Assembly: GCA_902792985.1 (NCBI GenBank)
Contig: CADBBT010000017.1
Location: forward strand, 1 to 33,126
Length of the DNA: 33,126 bases
Source of the DNA: Oscillospiraceae bacterium
Lineage (GTDB): Bacteria > Bacillota > Clostridia > Oscillospirales > Acutalibacteraceae
Reading direction: 5' to 3'
Of the stretch, positions 31,924 through 33,126 are shown piece by piece. The notes beneath the pieces were generated by a model. It saw nothing but the letters and a program-made list of their open reading frames with translations. It was not told where the DNA came from and did not search any database. The translations under genes were made by a program, and so were the position numbers. Numbering within the stretch: the stretch's first letter is position 1; every line of letters begins with the position of its first letter.

Positions 31924-32973
31924 ATGAAAAACACATGGAAACGAACACTGGCAATACTTCTTTCGGCACTTCTTCTTTTCACAACGCTCCCGATGGCATT
32001 TGCCGCAGTCGTCGGCTCCGGCTCTGTGGACGGCATCACCTGGTCTTTGGATTCTGACGGCGTGATGACGATCGCAGGTTCCGGTGCGATGCCCGCTGCC
32101 GACAAATGGACGAGTGCGACTGCTGTTCCCTGGAACTCGAATGCACTTTCCATCCGCAGCGTCAAAATCAACGGCGGCGTGACAAGCATCGGCAGCTATG
32201 CATTTGCCGGCTGCTCCAACCTGCTCGACGTGACCATCCCGAACACGGTCGCCAAGATCGAAAACAACGCGTTTGAAAACTGCGCCAGCCTGGCTTCGGT
32301 CGCGCTTCCGGCAACAACAAAGGACATCGGCGTTGACGCGTTCAAGGGTTGCTCCGCGCTGCAGGAAGTCTCTGTGCTCAACACGTCCTGCCTGATCGGC
32401 GATTCCGGCAACACGATTCCCCAGGGCACGAAGATCTACGGTTACACAGGTTCCACAGCGGATGCTTATGCCAAGAAATACGGCAGAACCTTCGAAGCGT
32501 TCAATTCCGGCACGCAGGCTGTTTCCGACACACCGGCTTCCGGCAACTCCAATGTGGACATCGACAAGATCCTCGGCTCTCTGTCGACCTACATTCAGCC
32601 GCTGCTTGACATGTTCAAGGGCCTGTTCACCCAGCTCCTTTCCGGCGCTGCCAGCGGTAACGGCACCGGCACAGGTACGGGCACAGGTACCGGTACCGGC
32701 ACGGATGCTGCACAGACCGGCAGCAACCCGCTTGGCATGCTCACCAGCATCATCAACAGCTTTATGGCGTTCGTGAATCAGGCGCTTGCATCCATGAATG
32801 GCGGTCAGGCTGCCACAACGACCACGGATACCAGCACGAACACCAACACCAACACTAACACCAATACGAACACTGCAAACGCAGGCAATTTCATGAGCAC
32901 CATCATTTCCTCGCTTTCCGGTCTGTTTGGCGGTCTCGGCAATGCTGCCGCCACAACAGCGACTGCGAAATAA
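31924..32973 (+). CDS. Secreted short BspA-like LRR protein with low-complexity Gly-Thr and Asn-Thr tracts
   Basis: 349 residues, SD GGAGGT at 7 nt. Residues 1-27 are a signal peptide. A cap strand (ITWSLDSDGVMTIAGSGAM) and about four LRR_5 repeats (~75-160, e.g. VTSIGSYAFAGCSNL) are followed by the closing motif IYGYTGSTADAYAKKYG, as in the larger LRR protein at 14049. The second half is unlike the first: amphipathic hydrophobic helices (IQPLLDMFKGLFTQLL; MLTSIINSFMAFVNQAL; FMSTIISSLSGLFGGL) are separated by a (GT)n tract near 245-255 and an (NT)n tract near 305-315. No LPXTG. Probably exported and possibly surface- or self-associating; function unknown. The short repeats could vary in length between strains. 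Confidence 0.82.
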   Translation: MKNTWKRTLAILLSALLLFTTLPMAFAAVVGSGSVDGITWSLDSDGVMTIAGSGAMPAADKWTSATAVPWNSNALSIRSVKINGGVTSIGSYAFAGCSNLLDVTIPNTVAKIENNAFENCASLASVALPATTKDIGVDAFKGCSALQEVSVLNTSCLIGDSGNTIPQGTKIYGYTGSTADAYAKKYGRTFEAFNSGTQAVSDTPASGNSNVDIDKILGSLSTYIQPLLDMFKGLFTQLLSGAASGNGTGTGTGTGTGTGTDAAQTGSNPLGMLTSIINSFMAFVNQALASMNGGQAATTTTDTSTNTNTNTNTNTNTANAGNFMSTIISSLSGLFGGLGNAAATTATAK

Positions 32974-32987
32974 GCAAAACATCCTTT

Positions 32988-33014
32988 GCGGACAGGGCTT
33001 CCTGTCCGCTTTTT
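32988..33014 (+). terminator. Terminator of the short LRR protein gene
   Basis: GCGGACAGG (32988-32996), loop GCTT, CCTGTCCGC (33001-33009), then TTTTT. Confidence 0.9.
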
Positions 33015-33076
33015 GTTTGTCTTTTTGGGCTCTTTGTCAATAGTTGGGGTAAAGAAATAAAACAGAATTAACAGAA

Positions 33077-33110
33077 CAAGCAGCTGCAATCAAGCGGCTG
33101 CTTGATTTTT
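33077..33110 (+). terminator. Second terminator-like hairpin near the right edge
   Basis: CAAGCAGC (33077-33084) pairs with GCTGCTTG (33097-33104), then ATTTTT. It lies beyond a possible IS-end-like sequence (33027-33050). No gene is visible between the two terminators, so it may end an unseen unit. Confidence 0.5.
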
Positions 33111-33126
33111 AAGAAGTTTTTGATGA

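Overview
The window reads as chromosomal DNA of a low-G+C-phylum Gram-positive (Firmicutes), most likely an uncultured Oscillospirales/Ruminococcaceae-type gut Clostridia. Genes use strong AGGAGG-type ribosome binding sites and textbook TTGACA/TATAAT promoters. Secreted proteins have Gram-positive signal peptides. A complete run of division and cell-wall (dcw) genes is present, with a MurE carrying the DNPR signature of meso-diaminopimelate enzymes. I saw no rRNA, tRNA, CRISPR array, phage genes or transposase gene. The taxonomic call is inference from gene content and style.

Layout. Positions 1-1400 hold a damaged or misjoined edge: a secreted Big_2/DUF4474-like protein on the minus strand reads in frame into a MATE-transporter fragment, which abuts a plus-strand Cna-B (SpaA-like pilin) fragment. 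Positions 1514-8423 are all minus strand: a small membrane protein, a staphylococcal-type lipase, PnuC, thioredoxin reductase, a second Big_2/DUF4474-like protein (same operon as trxB), RadC and 6-phosphofructokinase. Positions 8424-9542 are a gene-free repeat complex with heptameric/octameric tandem repeats in inverted orientation around GC-rich hairpins. Positions 9543-13680 hold a carbohydrate locus: an AraC regulator divergent from a GH3 glycosidase, followed by an endonuclease/exonuclease/phosphatase-fold hydrolase. Positions 14049-16571 encode a large BspA-like leucine-rich-repeat surface protein with a CxxC-repeat tail. Positions 16784-30282 are the dcw cluster: mraZ, rsmH, ftsL-like, PBP2/SpoVD-like, murE, mraY, ftsW, murG, murA, ftsQ/divIB, ftsZ. 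Positions 30559-31786 are a two-gene ThrE-type exporter on the minus strand, divergent from a short secreted LRR protein (31924-32973).

How the genes work together. The dcw genes cover lipid-linked precursor synthesis (MurE, MraY, MurG, MurA), septal polymerisation and crosslinking (FtsW, PBP) and the division scaffold (FtsZ, FtsQ, FtsL). murF, murD, murC, murB and ftsA are not in the cluster. The operon starts at a consensus promoter whose leader carries an intrinsic-terminator-like hairpin before mraZ.

The most unusual feature is a family of three GC-rich nested palindromes (1908-2071, 9145-9239, 30353-30481). Each has an outer 13-17 bp perfect inverted repeat enclosing three further hairpins, i.e. 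a cloverleaf or multi-branched dyad. One of them lies inside the repeat complex upstream of pfkA. They look like a dispersed non-autonomous repeat family or structured RNA; I do not recognise them as a named element.
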